In this document: positions 7,609-15,213 of the stretch, in pieces | Layout: each line of letters starts with the position of its first letter | Numbering within the stretch: position 1 is the first letter of the stretch | Assembly (NCBI GenBank): GCA_021604825.1 | Contig: BQJS01000117.1 | Span: forward strand, 1-15,213 | Length of the DNA: 15,213 nucleotides | Reading direction: 5' to 3' | Source of the DNA: Phycisphaerae bacterium | Lineage (GTDB): Bacteria > Planctomycetota > Phycisphaerae > UBA1845 | Notes under the pieces: model-generated | Told to the model about the DNA's origin: nothing | The model's database searches: none | Seen by the model: only the letters and a program-made list of their open reading frames with translations | Made by a program: the position numbers and the translations under genes

Positions 7609-9540
7609 TTATTGCGGGTTGGGCGGTTGATACTCGGGCACGATGTCGCCCAGCATTTGACGAATCGCAGCAGGAGTCGAGTCGTCAGCCGCACCAATCA
7701 AGCGATCGGTTTTCTGAATCATCTCATCCCATTGTTCGCGGCGGGACTGCCATATCCCGATTTTTGGATGACGCGTCGCGTTGACGTTCTCGCCATCGAT
7801 GAGCAATTCTTCAAATAGTTTTTCACCGGGGCGCATTCCACTGAATACGACGTCAATATCTTCACCGGGGCGAAGTCCACTCAGCGTGATCATGTTGTGG
7901 GCCAAATCGACGATCTTGACGGGGTCGCCCATATCGAGAACGAAGATTTCACCACCGTTGCCCATGGTTCCCGCTTGCAGCACCAACTGCGCAGCTTCAG
8001 GTATCGTCATGAAATAACGGGTCATGTCGGGATGGGTGACCGTAACAGGTCCGCCTTTGGCGATTTGCTGCTTGAAAATTGGAATGACGCTGCCACTGGA
8101 ACCCAAAACGTTTCCAAATCGGACGGTTACGAACTGAGTTGGGGCTTTGAATCCAAATTGCTGGACGAATATTTCGGCGACCCGCTTGCTGCACCCCATG
8201 ACGCTGGTGGGGTTGACAGCTTTGTCCGTTGAGATCATCACCATTTTGGAGACGCCACACTCAGCCGCCGCCAGCGCAATGGTGCGCGTGCCGACAACAT
8301 TGTTCTTGACGGCTTCACCCGGGTTGCACTCCATCATGGGGACGTGTTTGTGTGCGGCTGCGTGGAAGACCTCACTGGGCTCATGTGTCTTAAAAACCTG
8401 CTTGATGCGGGTGGCGTCGCAAATGTCAGCCACGATCGGTTGGATGTCGATCTCCGGGAACGTTGCAATCAATTCGCGATGAATCTCGAAGAGATTGTTC
8501 TCGGCTTGCTCAATCAACAGCAAAAGTGCAGGATTGAACCGTGCAATCTGCCGGCACATTTCCGAACCAATACTACCACCGGCACCGGTGACGACGATTT
8601 TTTTCCCGGTGAGTTCTGCCCCGATGGCGTCGGTGTCCAGCGTGACGGGTTCGCGCCCCAGCAAGTCCTCGATATCGACTGGGCGAAGTTGGCTGACCTG
8701 CACGCGTCCCTCGATCAGGTCAGTCATCGCCGGGATCGTACGGAATTTGACGGAATTACCCTCGCAAAAGCGAACGATCTCCCGCACTTCCTTGGGCTTG
8801 GCGTGGGGCATCGCGATGAACAATTCGTCCACGCGATGTTCGTTGCAAATTTCCTTGATCTGACGGGTCCGACCGAGGACTTCAACGTTGTGAATACGGT
8901 GCCCCAGATTGGCGACTTCGTCGTCCACGAAACCGACGACGTTGTATCCGGCCTGTCCGCCTCTTAGCAATTCTCGCAAGAGATTCTGACCGTGATCGCC
9001 CGCACCCACGATCAGAACTCGTGACTCGACGTTGGAACTCTTCCCGCGGGTGTATTCGTAATATGACCTAAACAACACGCGCGCGGCGGCAACGAAATTG
9101 ATGGTTGCAGCCCAATCGATCAAGAAGACGGCTTGGCGAAAATTCGCCCCTCGATCGATGAGCACTTCGCCCGTCATGCTATGGGCCAGATTCTCGATGA
9201 GAAAGAAAGTCCCGATCAGAAAGAACGAACTGACCTGCGAACCTACGGCAATTGCGACCAAGTCTCGCAACCCCACAAATCGCCACGATCCGTGAAACTG
9301 CTGCATTCTGGCGAATACGACGAGCTTGATCGGCAGGGCAATCGCCGCAATCGGCAGAAAGAGGCGGAAGATCCAGGTCTGCCACCCATGGAAGTTGTAC
9401 GCCAAACCAAATGCGGAAAAAAGTGCCAGAAGGAACAACATGGCGTGGGCGAGGACCGAGAGTGCGTTTCGGTGCTTGCGCCATGAATATCTGGGGCGCC
9501 GCTGATTCTCCACTGTGCTGCTTTCGGTTGAAGAATCCAA
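7609..9540 (-). CDS. Membrane-anchored nucleotide-sugar 4,6-dehydratase, CapD/WbpM/PglF type
   Basis: Members of this family convert UDP-GlcNAc to the 4-keto-6-deoxy sugar, the first step toward amino-deoxy sugars of capsules, O-antigens and glycoproteins. The 643-residue product has the full large-form layout: about four hydrophobic helices in the first 160 residues (starting near 28-47), a first Rossmann region VLIVGAGDHGQN (175-186), then the extended-SDR catalytic domain with VVTGAGGSIGSE (316-327), AAHKHVPMME (395-404), STDKAVNPTS (437-446) and the MxxxK catalytic pair Met448/Lys452, which replaces YxxxK as in this subfamily. RFGNVLGSSGSV and MRPGEKLFEELL are also typical. The start is TTG at 9540, with AGAGG 8 bases upstream; the next Met is residue 34, inside the first helix. 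It is monocistronic or leads its own unit. Exact sugar product is inferred from the family. Confidence 0.92.
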   Translation of the reverse strand: MDSSTESSTVENQRRPRYSWRKHRNALSVLAHAMLFLLALFSAFGLAYNFHGWQTWIFRLFLPIAAIALPIKLVVFARMQQFHGSWRFVGLRDLVAIAVGSQVSSFFLIGTFFLIENLAHSMTGEVLIDRGANFRQAVFLIDWAATINFVAAARVLFRSYYEYTRGKSSNVESRVLIVGAGDHGQNLLRELLRGGQAGYNVVGFVDDEVANLGHRIHNVEVLGRTRQIKEICNEHRVDELFIAMPHAKPKEVREIVRFCEGNSVKFRTIPAMTDLIEGRVQVSQLRPVDIEDLLGREPVTLDTDAIGAELTGKKIVVTGAGGSIGSEMCRQIARFNPALLLLIEQAENNLFEIHRELIATFPEIDIQPIVADICDATRIKQVFKTHEPSEVFHAAAHKHVPMMECNPGEAVKNNVVGTRTIALAAAECGVSKMVMISTDKAVNPTSVMGCSKRVAEIFVQQFGFKAPTQFVTVRFGNVLGSSGSVIPIFKQQIAKGGPVTVTHPDMTRYFMTIPEAAQLVLQAGTMGNGGEIFVLDMGDPVKIVDLAHNMITLSGLRPGEDIDVVFSGMRPGEKLFEELLIDGENVNATRHPKIGIWQSRREQWDEMIQKTDRLIGAADDSTPAAIRQMLGDIVPEYQPPNPQ

Positions 9541-9800
9541 GTTTCAGACCTCTTGAAGATACCCGTTATTGCGGCGCGATTGGCGCGATTCACCCCTCTG
9601 CCAATCGACCAAAAACCTATCCTAAATCAACCTAGAATCGACCACAACGGGAGGGGCAAATAATCGAGATTATGGGACTGAGGAGATTCGGATTGTTGTC
9701 GCGTGCGAGAGTAACCGGGAGACCAACGATCAACCTTGGAGCATCTGTAACTCCACAGGCATAGAGCAACTGGATCTACCAAGGCAGCCCCTTCGCCAAC
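9541..9800 (-). promoter_or_regulatory. Leader of the capD-like gene, with short direct repeats
   Basis: These 260 bases separate the capD-like start from the stop of the next minus-strand gene. They hold a perfect tandem duplication of the 9-mer GGCGCGATT (9573-9590) and a second direct repeat, AATCGACCA, at 9603-9611 and 9636-9644, whose copies are 33 bases apart (about three helical turns). A weak minus-strand promoter match is TTGTGG, 17 bases, TAGGAT, overlapping the second repeat pair. The repeats could bind a regulator, but nothing proves it. I see no gene here. Confidence 0.3.
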
Positions 9801-10985
9801 TCAACCGATGGTGCTGTCAGGGGTGTCGCCTGGAACTTCCCGAGCATCCAATTCTTCTTGAATCTTGTCGAGAAACTCAGCGTACTTGGAAGTGCGAAAC
9901 TGATCCCTTAGGCGGGTGGCGGCCTTTATCGCCGCAGCCTGCTTCACGGGCGAGTCACTGTCGATCCAGAGGATAAATGCTTGGATCGCAGCAAAATCAG
10001 CTGAATCTGGATTTGCTGTGACGACTGCGGCGCATTCAGATAGGACCTGTTCGCCGATACGGGGGGAAGGCAGAATCGACTCAAGTGGATATTGCTCTGA
10101 AAACATTCCAGGATGACGACGAAGCATCGATTGGAGCCGGACCACGGCTGATCGATACTGACGATCGACGACTGCACTGACGAACTCGCCAATTGCTGGT
10201 GCCACCTCGTCGTCAACGCCCACGCCCACTCGCTGGAACGCTTTGCGACTTTGGTGATATCTGCCTTCGCGGAGCAACTCCCACGCCTTCTTGGTCTGGT
10301 TTTCACGAATCAAACTGACTTTTCGTTGTAATTGCTCGGTATGACTTGGATTGCTCATGGCGCTGGACGCGTCGCTATCCGTGATTTCTGGCATGTTGAG
10401 CAATGAATCGTTGGTTTCGACATCGCGGAGTGACTGCAATTGCAAGCCCAGTCCAATCGAATGATGAAATGCATTCGTGTAAGTTGATTCTTCTCTTCGA
10501 TGAATGTCCAAGTCAACATTTCCCGTTTCGAATCGAGGACGTCGTGTTGGCGATACCCTTTGTAACCCGACAAATCCAGGAGGTGCAAAGAATCGGGCAG
10601 AAGGGCTTTGGCCGAAGTACCGCAAAAGCGTTGTTGCACCAAGGGCGCGGGTGTTGCGGGTCCCCTGAAAGAAAACGCCGCTTCCCAATCCACGACGATT
10701 GCCTCGCGACGCAAATGGATTCCCCCCTACAGATCCTGAATTCACAAACCCCCGTTGACTCGCCCCACCCGTACTCGCAGACTGGGGCCGTCTGAACAAT
10801 CCGGTATTTCGAATCGTTCGACTCAAAGTCGAACCCAATTGATTTGAGCCTCGACTTGCTTGCAACGAATTTCCAGCACTCTGCGCTACCGCCTCGTTGA
10901 CATGGGTGCAAACCCATACGCATACAAGCAGCACAGGCCAACTCGCTCGAACACCTTGTGAGTTCTTAACAATACGCATGATCAT
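9801..10985 (-). CDS. Unrecognised secreted protein with TPR-like C-terminal half
   Basis: I do not recognise this family. The 394-residue product begins with a likely Sec signal peptide: basic start MIMRIVKNSQGVR, hydrophobic core SWPVLLVCVWVCT (15-27), and a probable cleavage after AVA (32-34) before QS. Residues about 36-150 are low-complexity, rich in Ser, Gly, Arg and Asn, with repeated RG/RN/GN pairs and no predicted fold. Residues about 230-290 (KKAWELLREGRYHQSRKAF, then a second helix pair VSAVVDRQYRSAVVRLQSML) look like one or two TPR hairpins, and helices continue to the C-terminus (ILWIDSD..., FLDKIQEELD). ATG at 10985 is used; Met3 (10979) has slightly better purine spacing (AGAGAA). 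It is divergent from the DUF2723-type gene and beside sugar genes, so an envelope role is possible but unproven. Confidence 0.75.
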   Translation of the reverse strand: MIMRIVKNSQGVRASWPVLLVCVWVCTHVNEAVAQSAGNSLQASRGSNQLGSTLSRTIRNTGLFRRPQSASTGGASQRGFVNSGSVGGNPFASRGNRRGLGSGVFFQGTRNTRALGATTLLRYFGQSPSARFFAPPGFVGLQRVSPTRRPRFETGNVDLDIHRREESTYTNAFHHSIGLGLQLQSLRDVETNDSLLNMPEITDSDASSAMSNPSHTEQLQRKVSLIRENQTKKAWELLREGRYHQSRKAFQRVGVGVDDEVAPAIGEFVSAVVDRQYRSAVVRLQSMLRRHPGMFSEQYPLESILPSPRIGEQVLSECAAVVTANPDSADFAAIQAFILWIDSDSPVKQAAAIKAATRLRDQFRTSKYAEFLDKIQEELDAREVPGDTPDSTIG

Positions 10986-11467
10986 TTCTCTATGACATCC
11001 CGAACTTCTGGCCAGTCGCTAAACTCGTCACGCCTGCACTTTGACGAGGTGCCAGATACTTCAGGCCTCCCCAAATCTCTTCTCTCAAAAGCAGTCATTC
11101 AGGGAGAATTCTAGGAGGATGGCACCCCCTATTCAACGCTCCATGTATATTCAACGCACCAAGTGCCCAACGGGTTCGCGGCCATTGAGTTCCAAAATAC
11201 AAGACACGCTTTACCAGATCATTATCGGCACTCTACACCCAGGCACGCAGCAATTATGATTTCAACCTACAATGATCGCAAATCATGGAATCCGGGGTAA
11301 TATTGGAAGACGCTCCAAGATCCGGAGCAACTCGAAATAAGCCGGATCCAACGGTCTGAGCGGGATTCGTTGTCCCAGACAGCGAATTGCCTTTCGGGCC
11401 TCAACGGAGAATTGCTGCACGGTAGAATTTACTGAAGGATCTCGCTCTATTTGACCGCAGGGAATGT
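10986..11467. promoter_or_regulatory. Divergent intergenic region (482 bases)
   Basis: This is the gap between the secreted-protein gene (-) and the DUF2723-type gene (+), so both promoters should lie here. A good -10-like TAGAAT (11423-11428) sits about 40 bases before the plus-strand start, but no matching -35 is visible. The 9-mer ATTCAACGC occurs twice, at 11131-11139 and 11150-11158, as a close direct repeat. A plus-strand frame at 11041-11259 (72 codons) shows no protein-like pattern and no properly spaced ribosome site. A possible short minus-strand gene is listed separately. Confidence 0.4.
11283..11420 (-). CDS. Possible small protein or gene remnant (45 residues)
   Basis: On the minus strand of the divergent gap, a frame from GTG at 11420 to TGA at 11283 reads MQQFSVEARKAIRCLGQRI and continues through PLDPAYFELLRILERL to PRIP. 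The composition is protein-like: two amphipathic helix-like stretches with well-spaced Leu/Ile and charged residues, and no low-complexity. Against it, there is no Shine-Dalgarno before the GTG, and the frame stays open upstream into the antisense of the DUF2723-type gene, so the start is uncertain. It could be a real small gene, the end of a decayed gene, or chance. No function can be given. Confidence 0.25.
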   Translation of the reverse strand: MQQFSVEARKAIRCLGQRIPLRPLDPAYFELLRILERLPILPRIP

Positions 11468-13072
11468 ATGACCGACGCTCAGCCCGCCGCCAATGTATCT
11501 GCGATTCAGCCGCCGGAATGGCCCCTGTGGTCCATTTGGTGTGGTGCGTTCATAGTGGCGGCAAGCGTCTACTATTGCTCGCTGGCCCCTGGCGTTCTAT
11601 GGGGCGATTTTGGTGAGGCCCAATTGCGTGTTTTGACATGCCAGTTGCAGGATTATCGCGAATTGGCACGTTCCCATGTCACTTATTTTGCGACGGCCAG
11701 CGGAATCTCGCGGCTCCTGCGGTCGGATCCCATTCAAACCGCCAATCTTGTTTCTGCCATCGCAGGCGCGATCACGATCGCAAATTTCACCGCACTCTTG
11801 TCACTGCTGATTCACGGACGCGTTGCATTGGTCGGTGGGATGTGCCTTCTGATGTTCTCGCACACGCTCTGGCAGATGAGTGCGGGAGCCGAAGTCATCA
11901 CGTTTTCGATGATGTTCCTAAGCCTTGAGCTTCTTTGCACGATTCGGTTTCTGACTCGGGGAAGATTTGTTTGGATCGCTTGCGCTGCAATGGCCAACGG
12001 TCTTGGCTGGTCCACGCACAATTTCGCCTTGCTCATTTGGCCCGCATACATCATGACAACCGTCATGGATCGTCGTTGGGTCTCAGGACTCAATTGGAAG
12101 CATTTTTTCATCATCGCTTCGATGTGGCTCATGGGCGTGACGCCATTGATCCTGTCGGTGTTTTCTCGACTCGACGACATGGAAGGACTTGGCGGTGCGT
12201 TGCAATCTGTATTTGTAGGAGTCTATGGCGATAGCGTATTTAACCTGCGGCTCACGACTTCGATGATCTTTCGGGTCGTCGCTTACCATGTTCTCAACTT
12301 TCCGACACCGTTGTTGCTGCTTCTTCCAATTGGTCTTTGGCGATTCGCAAAAACAAAACCCAAGCCCATGGTTTGGTTCCTGACCACAGCCGCATGCGCT
12401 TACTTCGTATTTGCAGCGCGCTACGATGTCCCAGACCAGTACACATTCTTGACGCACAGCCACATGTTTTTTGCATTGTTTGTGGCGATTGGACTCGACC
12501 ATTTTGCCGGTCCGAACCGCAGCACCTTGTTCAAGGCGTCTGCGATTTTTCTTTGCTGCCTGGGGCCAATCTTTTATGCGGCTACACCGGTTTTGGGTGA
12601 GCGTTATCTCGGGAGCTGGGTCAAGTTTCCCGAGAGGGTCTTGCCTTATCGGGAACCATACAAATGGTTTCTGCAGCCTTGGCGCAGTGGTTATCACGGG
12701 GCAGATCGCTACGCTCGCGAAGCTCTGGAGAGCCTGCCGCAAGGTGCGATTCTCCTGATTGACTCAACGGCTGGACGCCCCATTGACGTGATTCAAGGGT
12801 CTCAAGGCCTGCGGTTGGACGTCATCATTCCCATGCAGCGATTCGAGCGGCCATGGCAACGTTCATTTGAATTGGACGAACGCAAGACGGATCAACTGGT
12901 TGAAGAAGGATTGCTCTTTTCGACGGGGACCAGAAACCCGAAGGATTTTGGGCACTGGCTTGCGGGCGATCATTACCAATTGGAGCCTTTTGGCCACCTC
13001 TTCAAGATAGTCCATGCCTCCCCCAAGTCTGCGCCGCCAATCGAAGCCAGCGACTCCCCAACTGCCCCCTAG
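11468..13072 (+). CDS. Multi-spanning membrane protein, DUF2723-type (GT-C-like glycosyltransferase)
   Basis: The 534-residue product resembles the DUF2723 family, related to GT-C enzymes that use lipid-linked sugars on the outer face of the membrane (human TMEM260 is a member). A hydrophobic helix at about 22-40 is followed by LAPGVLWGDFGEAQL (39-53), matching the family pattern of an acidic DxGE loop after the first helix (here Asp47 and Glu50). Then come about nine further hydrophobic segments (near 94-115, 119-135, 145-160, 168-198, 212-232, 266-290, 302-318, 333-345, 355-372) and a soluble C-terminal part from about 380 to 534. ATG at 11468 is preceded by a GGGA only 4-5 bases away. wecB follows after 188 bases in the same direction. 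Sugar and acceptor are unknown; a non-enzymatic role cannot be excluded. Confidence 0.75.
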   Translation: MTDAQPAANVSAIQPPEWPLWSIWCGAFIVAASVYYCSLAPGVLWGDFGEAQLRVLTCQLQDYRELARSHVTYFATASGISRLLRSDPIQTANLVSAIAGAITIANFTALLSLLIHGRVALVGGMCLLMFSHTLWQMSAGAEVITFSMMFLSLELLCTIRFLTRGRFVWIACAAMANGLGWSTHNFALLIWPAYIMTTVMDRRWVSGLNWKHFFIIASMWLMGVTPLILSVFSRLDDMEGLGGALQSVFVGVYGDSVFNLRLTTSMIFRVVAYHVLNFPTPLLLLLPIGLWRFAKTKPKPMVWFLTTAACAYFVFAARYDVPDQYTFLTHSHMFFALFVAIGLDHFAGPNRSTLFKASAIFLCCLGPIFYAATPVLGERYLGSWVKFPERVLPYREPYKWFLQPWRSGYHGADRYAREALESLPQGAILLIDSTAGRPIDVIQGSQGLRLDVIIPMQRFERPWQRSFELDERKTDQLVEEGLLFSTGTRNPKDFGHWLAGDHYQLEPFGHLFKIVHASPKSAPPIEASDSPTAP

Positions 13073-13260
13073 GTGCGTACCAAGCTCAATCGGGGACCGA
13101 CCGTCCATGCGCCTAGAGAATAAGGCCCCAATGACCGATAAAAGGCACATAGGAGCCCCACAGAAAGCGAGTCCGGTGGGCTCACTTGAACTCCATATTC
13201 TCCATCAGGCAACTGGCATTTCGAACCCATCTATGAGCTTTGAACGTCTCGGATAGCAGC

Positions 13261-14397
13261 ATGAAAGTATCGTTCATATTTGGAACCCGCCCCGAGGCGA
13301 TCAAACTTGCCCCGCTGATCCACGCGATTCGCGAAGACGGTGAATTGCAGTCGCACGTTTGTGTCACCGGGCAACATCAATCCATGCTCACCCAAGTGAT
13401 GGACGCGTTTTCAATAGAACCAGACGTCAACTTGAACCTGATGACCGCCAACCAGTCACTTGCGGCGTTTTCGTCGCGCGCCCTTCGTGCCATCGAAAAC
13501 TATTTGGAAGTCGAAGAACCAGATCTTGTGATGGTTCAGGGGGATACCTCGACCGTCATGTGCGCGGCATTGGCCGCCTTCTACCGGAAAATCCCGGTGG
13601 GTCATGTCGAAGCCGGACTTCGGACGGGAAATCGATACTCACCATTCCCGGAAGAAATGAATCGCGTCCTGACGACGCAGCTTGCTGAGTTGCATTTTGC
13701 ACCGACCGAAGGCGCTCGCGATCATTTGATCTCGGCGGGCGTGGCCCCCAAGAATATCACAGTCACTGGCAACACAATCGTTGACGCATTGGAAATGGCC
13801 CAGGAAATGGTCCGCGCGAATCCGCCGGTCATTGAGGGGCTGGATCTGAACTTGGCGGCGTGCGACAGTGGTCGGCGTATTGTGCTTATCACCGGTCACC
13901 GCAGAGAGAATTTCGGAGATGAGTTTGAAGAGATTTGCCAGGCGATACTCGAATTATCGCGCAAGTTTCCCGACGTCGATTTCATCTACCCTGTGCATTT
14001 GAACCCGAATGTACAGGAACCGGTCTATCGCATTCTCTCCGGACGAGAGAACATCAAGTTGATTTCACCAGTCGGATATTTGCAGTTCGTCGCATTGATG
14101 GCTCGATCGACATTGATTCTCACAGATTCCGGCGGCATTCAAGAAGAGGCGCCGTCGCTTGGGAAACCCGTATTGGTCATGAGAGACTCGACCGAACGCC
14201 CAGAAGGAATTGAGGCAGGCGTCGCCAAACTCGTCGGGTCGAGTCGCGAGTCAATCATTTCTTCGTCGGTGGCACTGCTTGATGACCCATGCCAGTACAA
14301 TCAAATGTGCCAATCAGAAAACCCTTATGGAAATGGGCAAGCAGCCAAGTATATTCTGAACACCGTGATAGAACATTTCAGCGCAGTTTGCGCTTAA
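13261..14397 (+). CDS. wecB: Non-hydrolysing UDP-N-acetylglucosamine 2-epimerase
   Basis: This cytoplasmic enzyme interconverts UDP-GlcNAc and UDP-ManNAc, supplying ManNAc-type sugars for surface polymers. The 378-residue product has the family's usual length, and its key residues fall at the same numbers as in Escherichia coli WecB: Arg10 and Lys15 (GTRPEAIK, 8-15), Asp95 (QGDTST), Glu117 (GHVEAGLR), Glu131 (PFPEEMNR) and His213 (TGHRREN). The UDP-binding DSGGIQEE (289-296) is intact. ATG at 13261 is chosen because the family starts MKVxxxFGTRPE; a TTG at 13240 would add seven residues. The Shine-Dalgarno is weak (GGAT). It lies downstream of the DUF2723-type gene in the same direction, possibly co-transcribed. 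An allelic role on another UDP-sugar, as for CapG-like enzymes, is possible. Confidence 0.95.
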   Translation: MKVSFIFGTRPEAIKLAPLIHAIREDGELQSHVCVTGQHQSMLTQVMDAFSIEPDVNLNLMTANQSLAAFSSRALRAIENYLEVEEPDLVMVQGDTSTVMCAALAAFYRKIPVGHVEAGLRTGNRYSPFPEEMNRVLTTQLAELHFAPTEGARDHLISAGVAPKNITVTGNTIVDALEMAQEMVRANPPVIEGLDLNLAACDSGRRIVLITGHRRENFGDEFEEICQAILELSRKFPDVDFIYPVHLNPNVQEPVYRILSGRENIKLISPVGYLQFVALMARSTLILTDSGGIQEEAPSLGKPVLVMRDSTERPEGIEAGVAKLVGSSRESIISSSVALLDDPCQYNQMCQSENPYGNGQAAKYILNTVIEHFSAVCA

Positions 14398-14736
14398 CAT
14401 CGCTGACCAAACACAGCATCGACTGCTTAGTGGGAAATTTGGGCCATTAGCCTCTCCTTGGGTACTGGGGATGAGGATCCTAAGTTATCAATGGCGAATC
14501 GCTCAAATTGATTGGACAATCACCGTTCCTTACGTTGCATCGCAGCACAAGACCGAACTCCAATCCGTCTTGAAGTTGCCCTCGTATACGAACGTCAGAG
14601 ACCGCTTCGCTGAATCCGAATTCTCTTGAATTAGCCATTCCGTTCGACTACGATAAAATTCTCAGGTTCGGTTTCTGCTAGGCAATCCGATTCCGAACGT
14701 AGAGAACTCTGCCGGGCATAGATCCAATTGGCGATA
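14398..14736 (+). other. Intergenic region before the sulfotransferase-type gene
   Basis: About 339 bases without a recognisable gene. A short minus-strand frame at 14631-14819 runs antisense into the sulfotransferase-type gene and has no protein-like signature. A candidate promoter is listed separately. A 6-bp inverted repeat GTTCGG/CCGAAC (14666-14671 and 14693-14698, 21-base loop) falls in the presumed transcript leader. No clear terminator follows wecB. Confidence 0.4.
14626..14654 (+). promoter_or_regulatory. Candidate sigma-70-type promoter
   Basis: TTGAAT (14626-14631) and TACGAT (14649-14654) match the -35 and -10 consensus at four of six positions each, with an ideal 17-base spacer, and an A-rich stretch follows. 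It would place the transcript start about 75 bases before the proposed start of the sulfotransferase-type gene. This is a pattern match only. Confidence 0.3.
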
Positions 14737-15213
14737 ATGGGTCGGGCAGAAACGTTGACGGTTCTTTTGCTACTTTGTTTTGCGCACATTCCAAAAACTG
14801 CAGGTTGGACCACCACCATTATTCTTCGAAAAAGTTTCGGAGCACGTCACGTCGACGTGCGCCCGTTTTTTCAAAAAGACAAGGACTTTGGATTAGGCGA
14901 CCTTGACATACTCCAGCGCCTAAACAAAGGCCTCTGTTCCATCGCCGGACACTGCGTCCGCCCCATCATTGAATACGAGCGTTTGCGAAACGACGTTAAG
15001 TATTTCACATTTCTGCGTGAGCCTGTCAGTCGATATATTTCCCAGTATCGTTTTAGGTGGGCTCAAGGTCTGCACCGCGCCGAACTCGAAGAATGGATCA
15101 AAAATCCCAAGTTTCACAATCGGATGTCACGATTCCTTGCCGGAAAACCAGACGCGGATGCAGCGTATCGAATTCTTTGTGACCGAATGATGTTCGTCGG
15201 ACTTCAGGAGAAT
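14737..15213 (+). CDS. Sulfotransferase-type protein (3' end missing)
   Basis: The frame runs from 14737 off the end of the window, with 159 visible codons. It looks like the sulfotransferase_2 group, which moves sulfate from PAPS to carbohydrate or protein. The 5'-phosphosulfate-binding motif is HIPKTAGWTT (17-26), where most members have HIPKTAGTS, and the 3'-phosphate motif is FLREPVSRYISQY (92-104), with Arg94 and Ser102 in the expected places. The start is uncertain: ATG at 14737 has no Shine-Dalgarno, and a TTG at 14755 would give a start closer to the motif, as is usual in this group. The leucine run TVLLLLCF just before the motif is likely the first beta strand rather than a signal peptide. 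With wecB and the capD-like gene it suggests a sulfated surface glycan. Confidence 0.82.
   Translation, partial: MGRAETLTVLLLLCFAHIPKTAGWTTTIILRKSFGARHVDVRPFFQKDKDFGLGDLDILQRLNKGLCSIAGHCVRPIIEYERLRNDVKYFTFLREPVSRYISQYRFRWAQGLHRAELEEWIKNPKFHNRMSRFLAGKPDADAAYRILCDRMMFVGLQEN

Noticed and set aside
11041..11259. A 72-codon plus-strand frame in the divergent gap
   Set aside because: There is no ribosome site at usable spacing (the AGGAGG at about 11113 directly abuts an internal ATG) and no protein-like features.
12083..12742. A 219-codon minus-strand frame opposite the DUF2723-type gene
   Set aside because: It is antisense to a clear membrane protein, and its Lys/Arg/Gln-rich sequence mirrors the hydrophobic codons of that gene.
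1..15213. Mobile element, CRISPR array, tRNA or rRNA
   Set aside because: I saw no transposase or integrase, no long inverted terminal repeats, no regularly spaced repeats and no RNA-gene-like sequence, though this was checked only by eye.

Overview
This window most likely comes from a free-living or aquatic planctomycete (Planctomycetota). I infer that from the protein style (a 1010-residue CheA with two Hpt domains, CheC/CheD-type chemotaxis genes, a DUF2723-type membrane glycosyltransferase, a large CapD/WbpM-type dehydratase, a HIPKTAG-type sulfotransferase) and the moderate GC content. No rRNA or other phylogenetic marker is present, so the assignment is an inference.

Layout. (1) Bases 1-648 (+): the 3' part of a MacB/LolD-type ABC transporter ATPase whose start lies before the window. 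(2) Bases 742-7262 (-): a tight six-gene chemotaxis operon read right to left as cheW, cheR, cheA, a tandem-repeat cheC-like phosphatase, cheD and a cheY-like response regulator. Gaps are 0 to 39 bases, and cheA and cheC are joined by a TGATG stop/start overlap. No cheB, receptor or flagellar gene is visible. (3) Bases 7609-14397: surface-carbohydrate genes. These are a membrane-anchored UDP-GlcNAc 4,6-dehydratase-type protein (-), an unrecognised secreted protein with a TPR-like C-terminus (-), a divergent DUF2723-type multi-spanning protein (+), and a non-hydrolysing UDP-GlcNAc 2-epimerase, wecB (+). (4) Bases 14737-15213 (+): the 5' part of a sulfotransferase-type gene that runs off the end.

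How the parts work together. The chemotaxis genes encode CheW coupling CheA to receptors made elsewhere. CheA would phosphorylate the CheY-like regulator, and the CheC-like protein would remove that phosphate. CheR methylates receptors and CheD deamidates them. The second half suggests nucleotide-sugar supply from UDP-GlcNAc (4,6-dehydration; 2-epimerisation to UDP-ManNAc), lipid-linked sugar transfer by the GT-C-like protein, and sulfation, as in making a sulfated exopolysaccharide or glycoprotein.

The most unusual item is the cheC-like gene. It is an internal duplication in which both copies keep a full (D/S)x3Ex2N(x22)P phosphatase motif but have lost the other, N-terminal motif normally found in a CheC domain. 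I saw no mobile element, CRISPR array, tRNA or rRNA, and no clear evidence of a wholly new system.
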